Assembly: GCA_963724695.1 (NCBI GenBank)
Contig: CAVRVW010000012.1
Coordinates: forward strand, 930,001 to 994,000
Length of the DNA stretch: 64,000 nt
Source of the DNA: CAVQFD01 sp963724695
Lineage (GTDB): Bacteria > Acidobacteriota > Vicinamibacteria > Vicinamibacterales > CAVVIG01
Direction of reading: 5' to 3'
Shown here piece after piece: positions 35,424 to 44,145 of the stretch. The notes beneath the pieces are model-generated. The model made no database searches and had not been told where the DNA came from. It was given only the letters and a program-made list of their open reading frames with translations. Each line of letters starts with the position of its first letter. Position 1 is the stretch's first letter. The translations under genes and the position numbers were made by a program.

Positions 35424-38400
35424 GCAGTGCGCAGATCCAGCGTATAGGGAAACTCCCGGCTGCGCACGGGCGGAGGCGCCGTCACCGGTCCGGGCGTATA
35501 AGCCAGGCGGCTGAACCGCGAGAGCCGCCGGCTCTCGGCCTCGTAGCTGTTGATCGGGAAGGTCTCGTAGCTCAAGCCACCCGGATGCGACACATGGTAC
35601 TGGCACCCGCCGAGCGAACGACCCATCCACGTGTCGACGATGTCGAACGTGAGCGGCGCGTGGACGGGGATGGTGGGATGAAGGCACGAGGGCGGCTGCC
35701 ACGCGCGGTACCGGACGCCGGCCACCGCTTCGCCGTTGGTCCCCGTCGGGTGGAGCGGCATCGTGCGCCCGTTGCAGGTCACGACGATGCGTGGGCCGCC
35801 TGCGTCGGTCAGGCCCGATCCCGGAATGCCGCGGACCAGCACCTGCAGCCGCTCGAGCGACGAGTCCACGTAGCGCGCCGTTCCTCCTGGCGTGCCTTCT
35901 TCGCCGAGCACGTGCCACGGTTCGAGCGCCTGACGGAGCGTCAGCGTGACCGACCGCGAGTGCATCTCCCCCGCCACCGGGAACCGGAACTCGAAGTGCG
36001 GCGCGAACCACCGCACGTCGAACGGATACCCGGCCCGCTGCAGTTCGACGATGACGTCGTCGAGGTCCTGCCAGATGAAGTGCGGCAGCATGAACCGATC
36101 GTGCAGCTCCGTGCCCCAGCGCGTGAGCGCGGTGGTGTACGGCTCGCGCCAGAAGCGGGCGACAAGTGCCCGGAGCAACAGCTGCTGCGCGAGGCTCATC
36201 CGCGCATGCGGCGGCATCTCGAACGCCCGGAGCTCCACGAGCCCGCGCCGTCCGCTCGCGCTGTCCGGCGAGTAGAGCTTGTCGATGCAGAACTCGGTGC
36301 GGTGTGTGTTGCCGGACACGTCCACCAGGAGGTGCCGCAGCTGGCGATCGACCAGCCACGGCAGAGGCGCGTCGCCGGCGGCGGGAAGCTTCGAGAAGGC
36401 GAGCTCGAGCTCGTACACGCTGTCGTGCCGCGCTTCGTCTACACGAGGCGCCTGGCTGGTGGGCCCGATGAAGAGCCCCGAGAAGAGATACGACAGCGAC
36501 GGATGATTGTGCCAGTAGGCGACGAGGCTGCGGAGGACATCCGGACGCCGGAGGAAGAGGCTGTCGCCGGGCGTCCAGCCCCCAAGCACGAAATGGTTCC
36601 CGCCGCCGGTGCCGGTATGCCGCCCGTCGATCATGAACTTCTCGGCGGTGAGCTTCGAGCGATGCGCCTCGTCGTACACCGCGGTGGTCTGGTCGACGAG
36701 CTCGTCCCAGCTGCGAGCCGGCTGCACGTTGACTTCGATCACCCCGGGATCGGGCGTAATGAGGAAGTGGCGAAGCCGGACGTCCGCGGGCGGCGGGTAG
36801 CCTTCGAGCAGCACGCGCACATCGCTCGCTTCCGCCGCCATTTCGACGGCGGCCACGAGCGCGAGGTAGTCCTCGAGCGCGGCAAGCGGCGGCATGAAGA
36901 CATACAGCACCCCGCCGCGCGCCTCCGCGCACACGGCAGTCCGCACGATCCAATCTGCCGACTGCCCGCGCGCCGGAACCCGTGATTCATCCACCTGCCC
37001 CGCCTGCCTGCCCTGAGCAGAGTCGAAGGGCCCCTCCCGACCCACCTGACCCACCTGACCCACCTGACCTACCCGACCCTCCCGACCCTCCCGACCCTCC
37101 CGCCCCACCTGACCCGCCAGCCCCTGCAAGCGAGGCAGCGGATCGACCGAGCGCGTCGGATCGCGTTCGTACACATAGGGATAGTCGGCTGGCGTGATCC
37201 ACGGCAGCGAGTCGAGCGGCAGGCGGAAGCCCATCGGCGAATCGCCGGGCATGAGGTACATGCGCTCGCTCCGCAGGAACCAGGGCCCGGTGCGCCATCC
37301 GCGGGCGCCGTTGGCCGCCCGGGCAAGCGGCAGCGCGTAACCCACGACGCTATCGAGCTGCTGGGTAAAGACACGACGAAGCCGATCGCGTTCGAGCTCG
37401 TCGTCCAGACGTGCGTCGAACGGATCGACATTCACGGGCAGGCGCCGCTCGCGCCACAGGTAGTACCAGGCGTCCTCGTACCCCGCCTGCACGTGGACAT
37501 CCGGCACGTCGAGCGTCTGAGCCAGCGCCCGCAGGAACCGCGCCGCCTCGTCCGGGCCGGCGCCGTCCGGCCGGGTCTCGTCGGCGACACGCGACGGGTC
37601 CCGCCAGCACGGCTCGCCGTCCGTACGCCAGAAGCAGCCGAGCGCCCACCGTGGCAACTGTTCGCCCGGGTACCACTTGCCCTGGCCGAAGTGGACGAAG
37701 CCGGACGCTCCGTAGCGGGCTTTCAGCCGGAAGAGAAGGTCGGCGGCCAGCACGCGCTTGGTCGGCCCGAGCGCGGCCGTGTTCCATTCGTCGGCGTCGG
37801 CGTCGGTCACCGAGACGAACGTGGGCTCGCCGCCCATGGTCAACCGCACGTCGCCGGCCACCAGATCCGCATCGACCGCGCCCCCGAGCGCGAGGATCGA
37901 CTGCCAGTCGGCATCGCTGTAGGGCCTGGTCACGCGCGGAGACTCGTGGACGCGCTCGACGCGCATCGTGTGCTCCATCGTGACCTCGCACTCTTCGACG
38001 GCGCCCGACACCGGCGCGGCGCTCGACGGATTGGGCGTGCACGCCAGCGGCAAGTGTCCCTCGCCCGCAAGCAGGCCTGAGGTCGGGTCGAGGCCGACCC
38101 AGCCGGCGCCGGGGAGATAGACCTCGCACCATGCGTGAAGGTCGGTGAAGTCGCGTTCCGGACCGCGCGGACCCTCGAGCGGGGCGACATCGGCGACGAG
38201 CTGGATGAGGTATCCGGACACGAAGCGCGCCGCGAGGCCGCAGCGCCGAAGCACCTGCACGAGGAGCCATGTGGAGTCGCGGCACGATCCCGACCCGAGC
38301 GTCAGCGTCTGCTCCGGCGTCTGCACGCCGGGCTCGAGGCGGATGAGATAGCGCACATCCCGCTGGAGCCTCTGGTTGACGCCGACGAGCATGTCGATCG

Positions 38401-38821
38401 TGCGCTGGCGCTGGCGCGGCAGCGACGCGACGTACTCAGACACGCGCGGCGTCAGCGCTTCGGTCTGCAGGAACGGGTAAAGCTCCCGCCGCTGCTCCTC
38501 CGTGTAGCAGAACGGATAGTGTTCCGCCTCCGGCTCCAGGAAGAAGTCGAAGGGGTTGTAGACGGCCGCTTCGGCGACCAGGTCGATCTCGACGCGAAAC
38601 TCGCGGACCGTCTCCGGGAACACGAGCCGCGCCACGTAGTTGCTCTGTGGATCCTGCTGCCAGTGGATGAAGTGCGCGGCGGGCGTCACGCGCTGCGAGT
38701 ACGCGAGGATCCGCGTGCGGCAGTGCGGGGCGGGACGCAGCCGGACGAGCTGCGGGGACAGCTCGACTTCACGGTCGTACCGGTAGTGGGTCACGTGATT
38801 GAGGGCGACGTGAATGCTCAA
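35420..38821 (-). CDS. transglutaminase-DUF2126 protein with a repeat-derived insert
   Basis: An 1,133-residue protein starting at TTG 38821 (LSIHVALNHVTHYRYDREVE, the family N-terminus). The transglutaminase domain has GSGSCRDSTWLLVQVLRRCG (Cys), FTDLHAWCEVYLPGAGWVGL (His) and DPTSG (Asp). From about residue 330 comes DUF2126: RLTMGGEPTFVSVTDADADE, FVHFGQGKWYPGEQLPRWAL, IDGRHTGTGGGNHFVLGG and GLFIGPTSQAPRVDE. Between the halves of DUF2126 a Gly/Arg/Val/Gln-rich stretch is encoded by short genomic repeats. First gene of the operon. It is intact over 3.4 kb. Confidence 0.92.
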   Translation of the reverse strand: MSIHVALNHVTHYRYDREVELSPQLVRLRPAPHCRTRILAYSQRVTPAAHFIHWQQDPQSNYVARLVFPETVREFRVEIDLVAEAAVYNPFDFFLEPEAEHYPFCYTEEQRRELYPFLQTEALTPRVSEYVASLPRQRQRTIDMLVGVNQRLQRDVRYLIRLEPGVQTPEQTLTLGSGSCRDSTWLLVQVLRRCGLAARFVSGYLIQLVADVAPLEGPRGPERDFTDLHAWCEVYLPGAGWVGLDPTSGLLAGEGHLPLACTPNPSSAAPVSGAVEECEVTMEHTMRVERVHESPRVTRPYSDADWQSILALGGAVDADLVAGDVRLTMGGEPTFVSVTDADADEWNTAALGPTKRVLAADLLFRLKARYGASGFVHFGQGKWYPGEQLPRWALGCFWRTDGEPCWRDPSRVADETRPDGAGPDEAARFLRALAQTLDVPDVHVQAGYEDAWYYLWRERRLPVNVDPFDARLDDELERDRLRRVFTQQLDSVVGYALPLARAANGARGWRTGPWFLRSERMYLMPGDSPMGFRLPLDSLPWITPADYPYVYERDPTRSVDPLPRLQGLAGQVGREGREGREGRVGQVGQVGQVGREGPFDSAQGRQAGQVDESRVPARGQSADWIVRTAVCAEARGGVLYVFMPPLAALEDYLALVAAVEMAAEASDVRVLLEGYPPPADVRLRHFLITPDPGVIEVNVQPARSWDELVDQTTAVYDEAHRSKLTAEKFMIDGRHTGTGGGNHFVLGGWTPGDSLFLRRPDVLRSLVAYWHNHPSLSYLFSGLFIGPTSQAPRVDEARHDSVYELELAFSKLPAAGDAPLPWLVDRQLRHLLVDVSGNTHRTEFCIDKLYSPDSASGRRGLVELRAFEMPPHARMSLAQQLLLRALVARFWREPYTTALTRWGTELHDRFMLPHFIWQDLDDVIVELQRAGYPFDVRWFAPHFEFRFPVAGEMHSRSVTLTLRQALEPWHVLGEEGTPGGTARYVDSSLERLQVLVRGIPGSGLTDAGGPRIVVTCNGRTMPLHPTGTNGEAVAGVRYRAWQPPSCLHPTIPVHAPLTFDIVDTWMGRSLGGCQYHVSHPGGLSYETFPINSYEAESRRLSRFSRLAYTPGPVTAPPPVRSREFPYTLDLRTA
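36985..37130. repeat. short-period array plus 20-mer repeat inside the DUF2126 coding region
   Basis: CCCACCTGA, CCTACC and CCCTCCCGA words, and the 20-mer CCCTGAGCAGAGTCGAAGGG (37011-37030), lie in frame within the gene. They are translated as GREGREGREGR, VGQVGQVGQVGRE and PFDSAQG. The same words occur between genes elsewhere in the window. Confidence 0.85.
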
Positions 38822-38925
38822 GGCTGGACTCTGGAAAGAGGGACGGCTCTCATTATGACGCGATGCCCGGGCCTTGGGTGGAAAGACGACCAAAATGTCC
38901 GGAGTCCGTCGGGCGGCCTACAGGA

Positions 38926-38953
38926 TTGCAGGAGCCGCCTGGACGGATATACT
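38926..38953 (+). promoter_or_regulatory. candidate promoter of the DinB-family gene
   Basis: TTGCAG (38926-38931) and TATACT (38948-38953) are 16 bp apart in the 167-bp divergent spacer, about 36 bp before the ATG. Inferred from similarity to the sigma-70 consensus only. Confidence 0.4.
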
Positions 38954-38988
38954 GCTCGCACTCACGGCCACCGAACAGGAGGAGACGG

Positions 38989-39687
38989 ATGCCCCGCTTA
39001 CTGACCGCTGTCGTTGTCGCAGTTCTGGTGCTGACGGCGTGGCCGGCGGCCGCGCAGACCGGAGCCATTACAACGGCGTTGACCCGGGAGCAGGTGGCCG
39101 CGAGCGAGGCCCTGGCCCAGAAGTACGACCAGTCGGCGGCCAAGGAGCAGGCACGCCTCGCGACGTTCAAGAACCGCCCGCTCGGCGCCATCATCCAGCG
39201 GTCGTTCAACGTCTTCAGCAACTACGTGGCGATGGCTGCCGAGATGATGCCGGAGGCGGCCTACGTCTTCCGCCCGACGGCCGACGTGCGGAACTTCGGC
39301 GAGCAGATCAACCACGCGACGGGTTCGCACTACTCGTTCTGCAACCAGGGCGGCGTCCCGCCCGGCGTCGAGCGCCGGACCTCGCCCAACCTGCGCGAGG
39401 TCACGTCGAAGGCGGCGATCATCCAGGCGCTCAAGGCGTCAGTGGCCTACTGCGACAGCGTCCTGGCGGCGGCCAGCGAAGCGTGGCTGCAGGAAACCGC
39501 CAAGGGGCTCGGCGGGTCGTCGAGCGGGCTCATCGAGGGCATGCGCGCGCACGCCTTCATGTACAACAACGTCCACCTGGCGGAGGACTACGGCACCATC
39601 ACGACCTACATGCGGATGCAGGGCGTGGTGCCTCCGTCGACAGCCTCGCATCCGCCAGCACCGCAGGGCCGAGGCGCGACGCGTTAG
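38989..39687 (+). CDS. exported DinB-superfamily protein
   Basis: A 232-residue protein with a signal peptide (to about residue 23, ending AAAQ); AGGAGGA precedes the ATG at 38989. The DinB-like four-helix bundle shows the metal-site pattern INHATGSHYSFCNQ early and AFMYNNVHLAEDYGT late. DinB folds bind a divalent metal through three His and serve varied thiol-transferase or unknown roles. Exported members are common in acidobacterial genomes. It is divergent from the transglutaminase operon. Confidence 0.83.
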   Translation: MPRLLTAVVVAVLVLTAWPAAAQTGAITTALTREQVAASEALAQKYDQSAAKEQARLATFKNRPLGAIIQRSFNVFSNYVAMAAEMMPEAAYVFRPTADVRNFGEQINHATGSHYSFCNQGGVPPGVERRTSPNLREVTSKAAIIQALKASVAYCDSVLAAASEAWLQETAKGLGGSSSGLIEGMRAHAFMYNNVHLAEDYGTITTYMRMQGVVPPSTASHPPAPQGRGATR

Positions 39688-39706
39688 GGCGACAGACGGC
39701 GTAGCG

Positions 39707-39949
39707 TTACGTAGGCCCGGGGTCGGGCCGGCGGTTGCGTGCGCGGACCGCCAGGACCGCGACGGTCGCAAATGTGGCGAACGGCGCGGCCAGCAGCACC
39801 AGGATGCCGCTGCGCAGGGCGGCCACGAGCTGCCGTCCCTCGGGTGAATCGAGCGCGCGGCGGCACATCGCGCACTGAGCGGACACTGGCTCGATTGTCG
39901 CGAGCAGGAGTATCAGGAACACGCCCCCAGCCCAGATCGCGCGCGTCAT
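39707..39949 (-). CDS. small exported membrane protein with CAMC motif, last gene of the cox operon
   Basis: An 80-residue protein with an N-terminal signal or helix (WAGGVFLILLLATIEPVSA), then QCAMCRRALDSPEGRQLV and a second helix (about 46-68). Its ATG overlaps the subunit IV stop by 4 bp. Small two-helix proteins with CxMC are frequent beside oxidase genes. A copper or thiol role in oxidase assembly is conceivable but unproven. Confidence 0.72.
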   Translation of the reverse strand: MTRAIWAGGVFLILLLATIEPVSAQCAMCRRALDSPEGRQLVAALRSGILVLLAAPFATFATVAVLAVRARNRRPDPGPT

Positions 39950-40263
39950 GGCCGCGATTCCATGGTCTGCTCCACCGTCATCTCGTGGATGCGCCGCGCG
40001 TCCGGCACGATGAGGACGTACAGCACCGCGCCGGTCACGAGCAATCCGACGACCACCATCGCCACGAGCGACACCCGCTCGAACCGCAGGTGCATGAAGA
40101 AGGCGCCGATGATCGACGCCTTGGCCAGCATGGCCGCGACCATCAACGACACGAACAGTCCTCGCGGAAGCGCCGCGCTCTCGAGCGAGAGCATCACGAG
40201 GGTCAGCACGAGCAGCGCCGCCCAGGTCGTGGCATAGGTGCGAATGGCGTGTGTCTCGCTCAT
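39946..40263 (-). CDS. cytochrome c oxidase subunit IV-type protein
   Basis: A 105-residue protein with three hydrophobic helices and the pattern ASIIGAFFMHLRFERVSLVA, typical of bacterial COX4/CtaF proteins. It follows the second subunit-III gene by 7 bp and overlaps the CAMC protein. It is a structural subunit of the aa3-type oxidase in the inner membrane. Confidence 0.88.
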   Translation of the reverse strand: MSETHAIRTYATTWAALLVLTLVMLSLESAALPRGLFVSLMVAAMLAKASIIGAFFMHLRFERVSLVAMVVVGLLVTGAVLYVLIVPDARRIHEMTVEQTMESRP

Positions 40264-40270
40264 GACCGTC

Positions 40271-40880
40271 CTACACGAGATAGAAGAGCGTGAAGATGAA
40301 GACCCATACCAGATCGACGAAGTGCCAGTACAGCCCGGCCATCTCGACACCGTCCCGCGACGAGAGGCCTTTCGCGCTCCGCGCCGCCGTCGACACGAGC
40401 ACGATGAGGCCCGTCGCGACGTGCGTCCCGTGGAAGCCGGTGATCAGGAAGAAATAGGCGCCGAACGCCGCGTCACCCCAGGGGTTCTGGCCGAGGCGCA
40501 TGCCGGCCTGGATCACGTGCTGCCACTCGAAGGCCTGCATGCCGAGAAAAATCAGCCCGCCGACGGCGGTCATCAGGACGTAGCGTATCGGTCGCCGTCC
40601 GCTGGCGATCCCGCGCCGCCTGGACGGCGGCTGCCATCGTGGCGCTGCTCGAGATGAGCACGAAGGTCATCGCCGCGATGTAAGGCAGGCTGAACACCAG
40701 CGACTGATCGGGCCAGGCATGGCCGGCCAGGCGGGCGTAGCCGTACGACGCCAGGAAGCCCGCAAACAGGAGGCCGTCGGTGATGATGAACGACCACATC
40801 ATCACCTTGCGCCAGCCCGCTTCGAACGGGCACGTGCCGCCGCCCCACCGATCGATCGCCTGCGCCGCTCCTGGAGTCAT
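40271..40880 (-). CDS. heme-copper oxidase subunit III (one frameshift)
   Basis: About 200 residues from ATG 40880. CPFEAGWRKVMMWSFIITDG, then LLFAGFLASYGYARL, and after a +1 near 40585 GAYFFLITGFHGTHVATGLI and LYWHFVDLVWVFIFTLFYLV. The second half has the hallmark subunit-III helices VI-VII; the Glu and His around GFHGTHV are conserved. It lies 2 bp after another subunit-III-like gene. Together they may form one oxidase with duplicated subunit III. Confidence 0.87.
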
Positions 40881-40882
40881 GG

Positions 40883-41485
40883 TCAGTACACCGAGAGAAA
40901 GAGGAGCAGGTACACCCAGACGGCGCCGAGGTAGTGCCAGAACGTCCGGCAGACGCTCATGAGCAGCCGCCATTCCCGCCGCGCGCGCTGCCCCCGTCCG
41001 GTCCAGGTCGCCACCGCCGTCCACGCGAGCAGCGCGAGCGCCGCCAGTACGTGCAACGCGTGCGCCCCGGTCATCATGTAGAAGAACGACCCGTGCGGAC
41101 TCGTGGGCAGATACACGCCGGCCGCGGCGAGCTGGCCCCAGGCGAGCCACTGTCCCAGGAGGAATCCGACGCCGAGTCCCACCGCAGCGCCAAACGCCAC
41201 GCTCGCCCCTCGCCACCGATCGCGCTCGCCCGACCATCGCGCCGCTTCGACGGCAGCGCTGCTCGCCAGGAGCACAACGGTGTTGATCCACAGGAGGGAT
41301 GGCAAGGCGACCGGTCGCCAGTCCCCGCTGCTCCGTCGAACGATGTATGCGCTGGTAAACGCGGCAAACAGCATCGTCACCGTGGCCAGGAAGATCCACA
41401 GCCCCAGGCGGACGACATCGTCGCGGCTTTCCCGTTCGCGCGCTCCCCAGCGTGCGGTCGACTCTCCGGCAATCATGTGAGCCAT
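40883..41485 (-). CDS. heme-copper oxidase subunit III-like protein (first copy)
   Basis: A 200-residue protein with five hydrophobic segments. LGLWIFLATVTMLFAAFTSA is the usual first helix of short subunit III. YMMTGAHALHVLAALALLAW and CRTFWHYLGAVWVYLLLFLS match the late helices. It sits between CoxI and the second subunit III with spacings of 10 and 2 bp. Known operons with two subunit-III genes exist in Acidobacteriota and relatives. Confidence 0.86.
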   Translation of the reverse strand: MAHMIAGESTARWGARERESRDDVVRLGLWIFLATVTMLFAAFTSAYIVRRSSGDWRPVALPSLLWINTVVLLASSAAVEAARWSGERDRWRGASVAFGAAVGLGVGFLLGQWLAWGQLAAAGVYLPTSPHGSFFYMMTGAHALHVLAALALLAWTAVATWTGRGQRARREWRLLMSVCRTFWHYLGAVWVYLLLFLSVY

Positions 41486-41495
41486 GGTTTTGGGG

Positions 41496-43307
41496 TCAGG
41501 CGCCAGCCGGCGCGGACTGCTCCGGCACGGTCTGGACCGCGAAGTCGCCGGCCACGGTCTGCACGCCGTATTCGTAAGCCCAGCGGTGGACGATCGGATC
41601 GGCGCCGAAGTTGCCGTGCGGCGGCGGCGAGGGCGCCGTCCACTCGAGCGTGGTGGCGTCCCATGGGTTGGCCGGCGCCTTGCGGCCCGCGAACAGGCTC
41701 CACACGAAGTTCACCAGGAACAGCAGCTGGCCGGAGACGAGCACCATGGCTGTGATGCTCATGATCAGGTTCTGCAGCCGGGTCTCGCGCAGGTAGTCGA
41801 ACGCGGTGAACGAATAGTACCGGCGCGGCGCGCCCTGCAGCCCGAGGAAGTGCTGCATGAAGAAGATCGTGAAGAAGGGCGCGAACGTCAGCCAGAAGTG
41901 CAGCCGCCCGAGCGTCTCGCTCATCATCCGCCCGAACATCTTCGGAAACCAGAAGTAGATCGCGCCGAACGTCCCGAGCAGCGTCACGCCGCCGATCATC
42001 AGATGGAAGTGACCGACGACGAAGTAGGTGTCGTGGAGCTGCATGTCGGCGGTGGCGTTGCCCAGGAACAGGCCGCCGAAGCCGCCGCTGCCGAAAAGGG
42101 CGATGACGCCGAGCGCGAAGAGCAACGGCGTGCGGAAGTGCAGCTTGGCGCCCCAGAGGCTCGCGAGCATGTTGACGCCGAAGATCGTCATCGGCACGGT
42201 GATCGTCAGCGTGACCAGCGAGAAGTACTCGCCCGTGAAGGGGCTCATCCCGCTCACGAACATGTGGTGCCCCCACACAATCATGCTGAGCGAGCCGACC
42301 GCCACCAGGCACCAGACCGAGCTTCGGTACCCGAACACGGGCTTCCTCGTGAAGGCCGGCAGGATGTCGCACGCGATGCCCAGCGCCGGCAGGATGAGCA
42401 CGTAGACCTCAGGGTGGCCGAGGAACCAGAACAAGTGCTGCCAGAGCAGCGGCGATCCGCCCTGGTTGGTGAGCACGGTGTTGCCGATGACGAGGCCGCT
42501 CGGCAGAAAGAAACTGGTCCCGGCGTGGCGATCGAGCAGCAGCATCACCGCGGCAGCCGTGAGCGGCGGGAACGCCAGCAGGCCGAGGATCGAGGCGATG
42601 AAGAACGACCACACCGTCAGCGGCAGCCGCCACATCGTCATCCCGCGTGCGCGCATGCTGAACACCGTGGCCACGATGTTCAGGCCGCTCATCGTGAACG
42701 ACGCGATGAAGAACGCCATGCTCAGCAGCCAGACGGTCTGGCCGAGCCCGGACCCTGGCGAGGCGGAGGCCACGGCGCTCAGCGGCGGATAGGCCGTCCA
42801 GCCCGTACCAGCGGCGCCGCCCTCGACGAGGAATGACGCCAGCATCAGGCCCGCGGCGAGGAACGCCACCCAGTACGACAGCATGTTGAGGAACGGGAAC
42901 GCCATGTCCCGCGCGCCGACCTGGAGGGGCACGAGGTAGTTGCCGAAGCCGCTGACGAGCACGTACGAGATGAAGAAGAAGACCATGATCGTGCCGTGCA
43001 TGGTCACGACCGCGAGGTAGAACTCCGGCGTCATCACACCGCTCGGCATACCCTTCGGCAGCAGCCGCGACAGCAGCTGCCATTGGTGCTCAGGCCATCC
43101 CAACTGAAGCCGGATGAGCACGGCGAGCGCCGCGCCGGCCAGCGCCATCAGGAGACCGGTGACGATGTACTGGATGCCGATGACCTTGTGGTCGGTGCTG
43201 AAGACGTAGCGGCGGACAAAGCCCGTCGGGCCCTCGGAGGGCCCGTGGGCGTGGGGTCGTGGCTCGGTGTCTGGCGGCGCCGCCGGGGCCGTGGTGGGCG
43301 TCATCAT
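41496..43307 (-). CDS. ctaD: cytochrome c oxidase subunit I
   Basis: A 603-residue 12-helix subunit with heme a, a3 and CuB ligands: VTMHGTIMVFFFISYVLVSG (heme a His), QHLFWFLGHPEVYVLILPAL (CuB His and cross-linked Tyr), VWGHHMFVSGM (CuB His pair) and YFVVGHFHLMIGG (heme a3/a His). GHPEVY places it with A-type oxidases. It follows CoxII by 19 bp. It reduces oxygen to water with proton pumping. Unbroken frame. Confidence 0.96.
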   Translation of the reverse strand: MMTPTTAPAAPPDTEPRPHAHGPSEGPTGFVRRYVFSTDHKVIGIQYIVTGLLMALAGAALAVLIRLQLGWPEHQWQLLSRLLPKGMPSGVMTPEFYLAVVTMHGTIMVFFFISYVLVSGFGNYLVPLQVGARDMAFPFLNMLSYWVAFLAAGLMLASFLVEGGAAGTGWTAYPPLSAVASASPGSGLGQTVWLLSMAFFIASFTMSGLNIVATVFSMRARGMTMWRLPLTVWSFFIASILGLLAFPPLTAAAVMLLLDRHAGTSFFLPSGLVIGNTVLTNQGGSPLLWQHLFWFLGHPEVYVLILPALGIACDILPAFTRKPVFGYRSSVWCLVAVGSLSMIVWGHHMFVSGMSPFTGEYFSLVTLTITVPMTIFGVNMLASLWGAKLHFRTPLLFALGVIALFGSGGFGGLFLGNATADMQLHDTYFVVGHFHLMIGGVTLLGTFGAIYFWFPKMFGRMMSETLGRLHFWLTFAPFFTIFFMQHFLGLQGAPRRYYSFTAFDYLRETRLQNLIMSITAMVLVSGQLLFLVNFVWSLFAGRKAPANPWDATTLEWTAPSPPPHGNFGADPIVHRWAYEYGVQTVAGDFAVQTVPEQSAPAGA

Positions 43308-43326
43308 GTCTGCCTGGTTTGTCCGC

Positions 43327-44145
43327 CTAGTTGGTGGCGGCGGCCTTCTGCAGCCGCAGCCAGTTGTCGAACTCCTCCGCCGTCAGCACGTTGAAGAAGC
43401 CCCGCATGCGGTAGTGGGCGAGCCCGCAGAGCTCGGCGCAGGCGAGCTCGAAGCTGCCCGTCCGCGTCGGCACGAACACGACGTCCGGCGTCATCCCCGG
43501 AACCGCGTCCTGCTTCACGCGGAAGTTGGGCAGGAAGAAGCTGTGAATCACGTCTTTGGCGTGCAGCCGGATGCGCACCGGCCGATTGACGACGACGGCA
43601 ATCTCGTTGAGGGTGACGACATCGTCGGAAGCAGCCGGGTCGGATCGCACGATGCCCAGCGGATTCGTCGCGTCGTCGATGAGGCGGACCTCGGTCTTCC
43701 CGAATGCGCCATCAGGGCCGGGATAGCGGACGTTCCACATGAACTGTTGGGCGGTGACCTCGACCTCCAGCGCGTCGGCCGGCGGCGCGGCCTGGAAGTA
43801 CTCGGTCCACACCGGCATGCCGATGGCGAGCACGCCGCCTTCGGCGATGATCGCCATGCCCAAGCCGAGCGTGCCCGACAACAAGCGCTCCGTGCGGCGG
43901 GTCGCGAACCTGGCGCCAATCGCCGTTCGGCCCGCGCCAGCCCAGATGAACCAGGCCAGCACGAGGTGACCGGCAAGGAAGAGCACTCCGACGGTCAGGA
44001 GGAGGTACTGGAGCATCGCGTCGATGCCGGCGCCGTGTTTCGACGCCAGCTCCGGCATCCACGATCCTGAGCCGTAGGCGACGCCGACGATGCCGACCAG
44101 CGCGAAGAGCAGGGCGACGAGCGCGGCTTCAAGACGCCTGGGCAT
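43327..44145 (-). CDS. ctaC: cytochrome c oxidase subunit II
   Basis: A 272-residue protein from ATG 44145 with two membrane helices (about 8-28 and 45-68). The CuA domain reads VTAQQFMWNVRYPGPDG, KDVIHSFFLPNFRVK and FELACAELCGLAHYRMRGFF, giving the C-x3-C, His and Met ligands. There is no C-terminal heme c domain. Its start overlaps the desaturase end by 17 bp. The longer open frame reaching 44772 is a frameshift product of the desaturase and not part of this gene. Confidence 0.94.
   Translation of the reverse strand: MPRRLEAALVALLFALVGIVGVAYGSGSWMPELASKHGAGIDAMLQYLLLTVGVLFLAGHLVLAWFIWAGAGRTAIGARFATRRTERLLSGTLGLGMAIIAEGGVLAIGMPVWTEYFQAAPPADALEVEVTAQQFMWNVRYPGPDGAFGKTEVRLIDDATNPLGIVRSDPAASDDVVTLNEIAVVVNRPVRIRLHAKDVIHSFFLPNFRVKQDAVPGMTPDVVFVPTRTGSFELACAELCGLAHYRMRGFFNVLTAEEFDNWLRLQKAAATN

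Noticed and set aside
35321..36985. 554-codon plus-strand open frame across the ATP-grasp and DUF2126 genes
   Set aside because: Antisense shadow; no domain motifs, and the opposite strand is conserved throughout.
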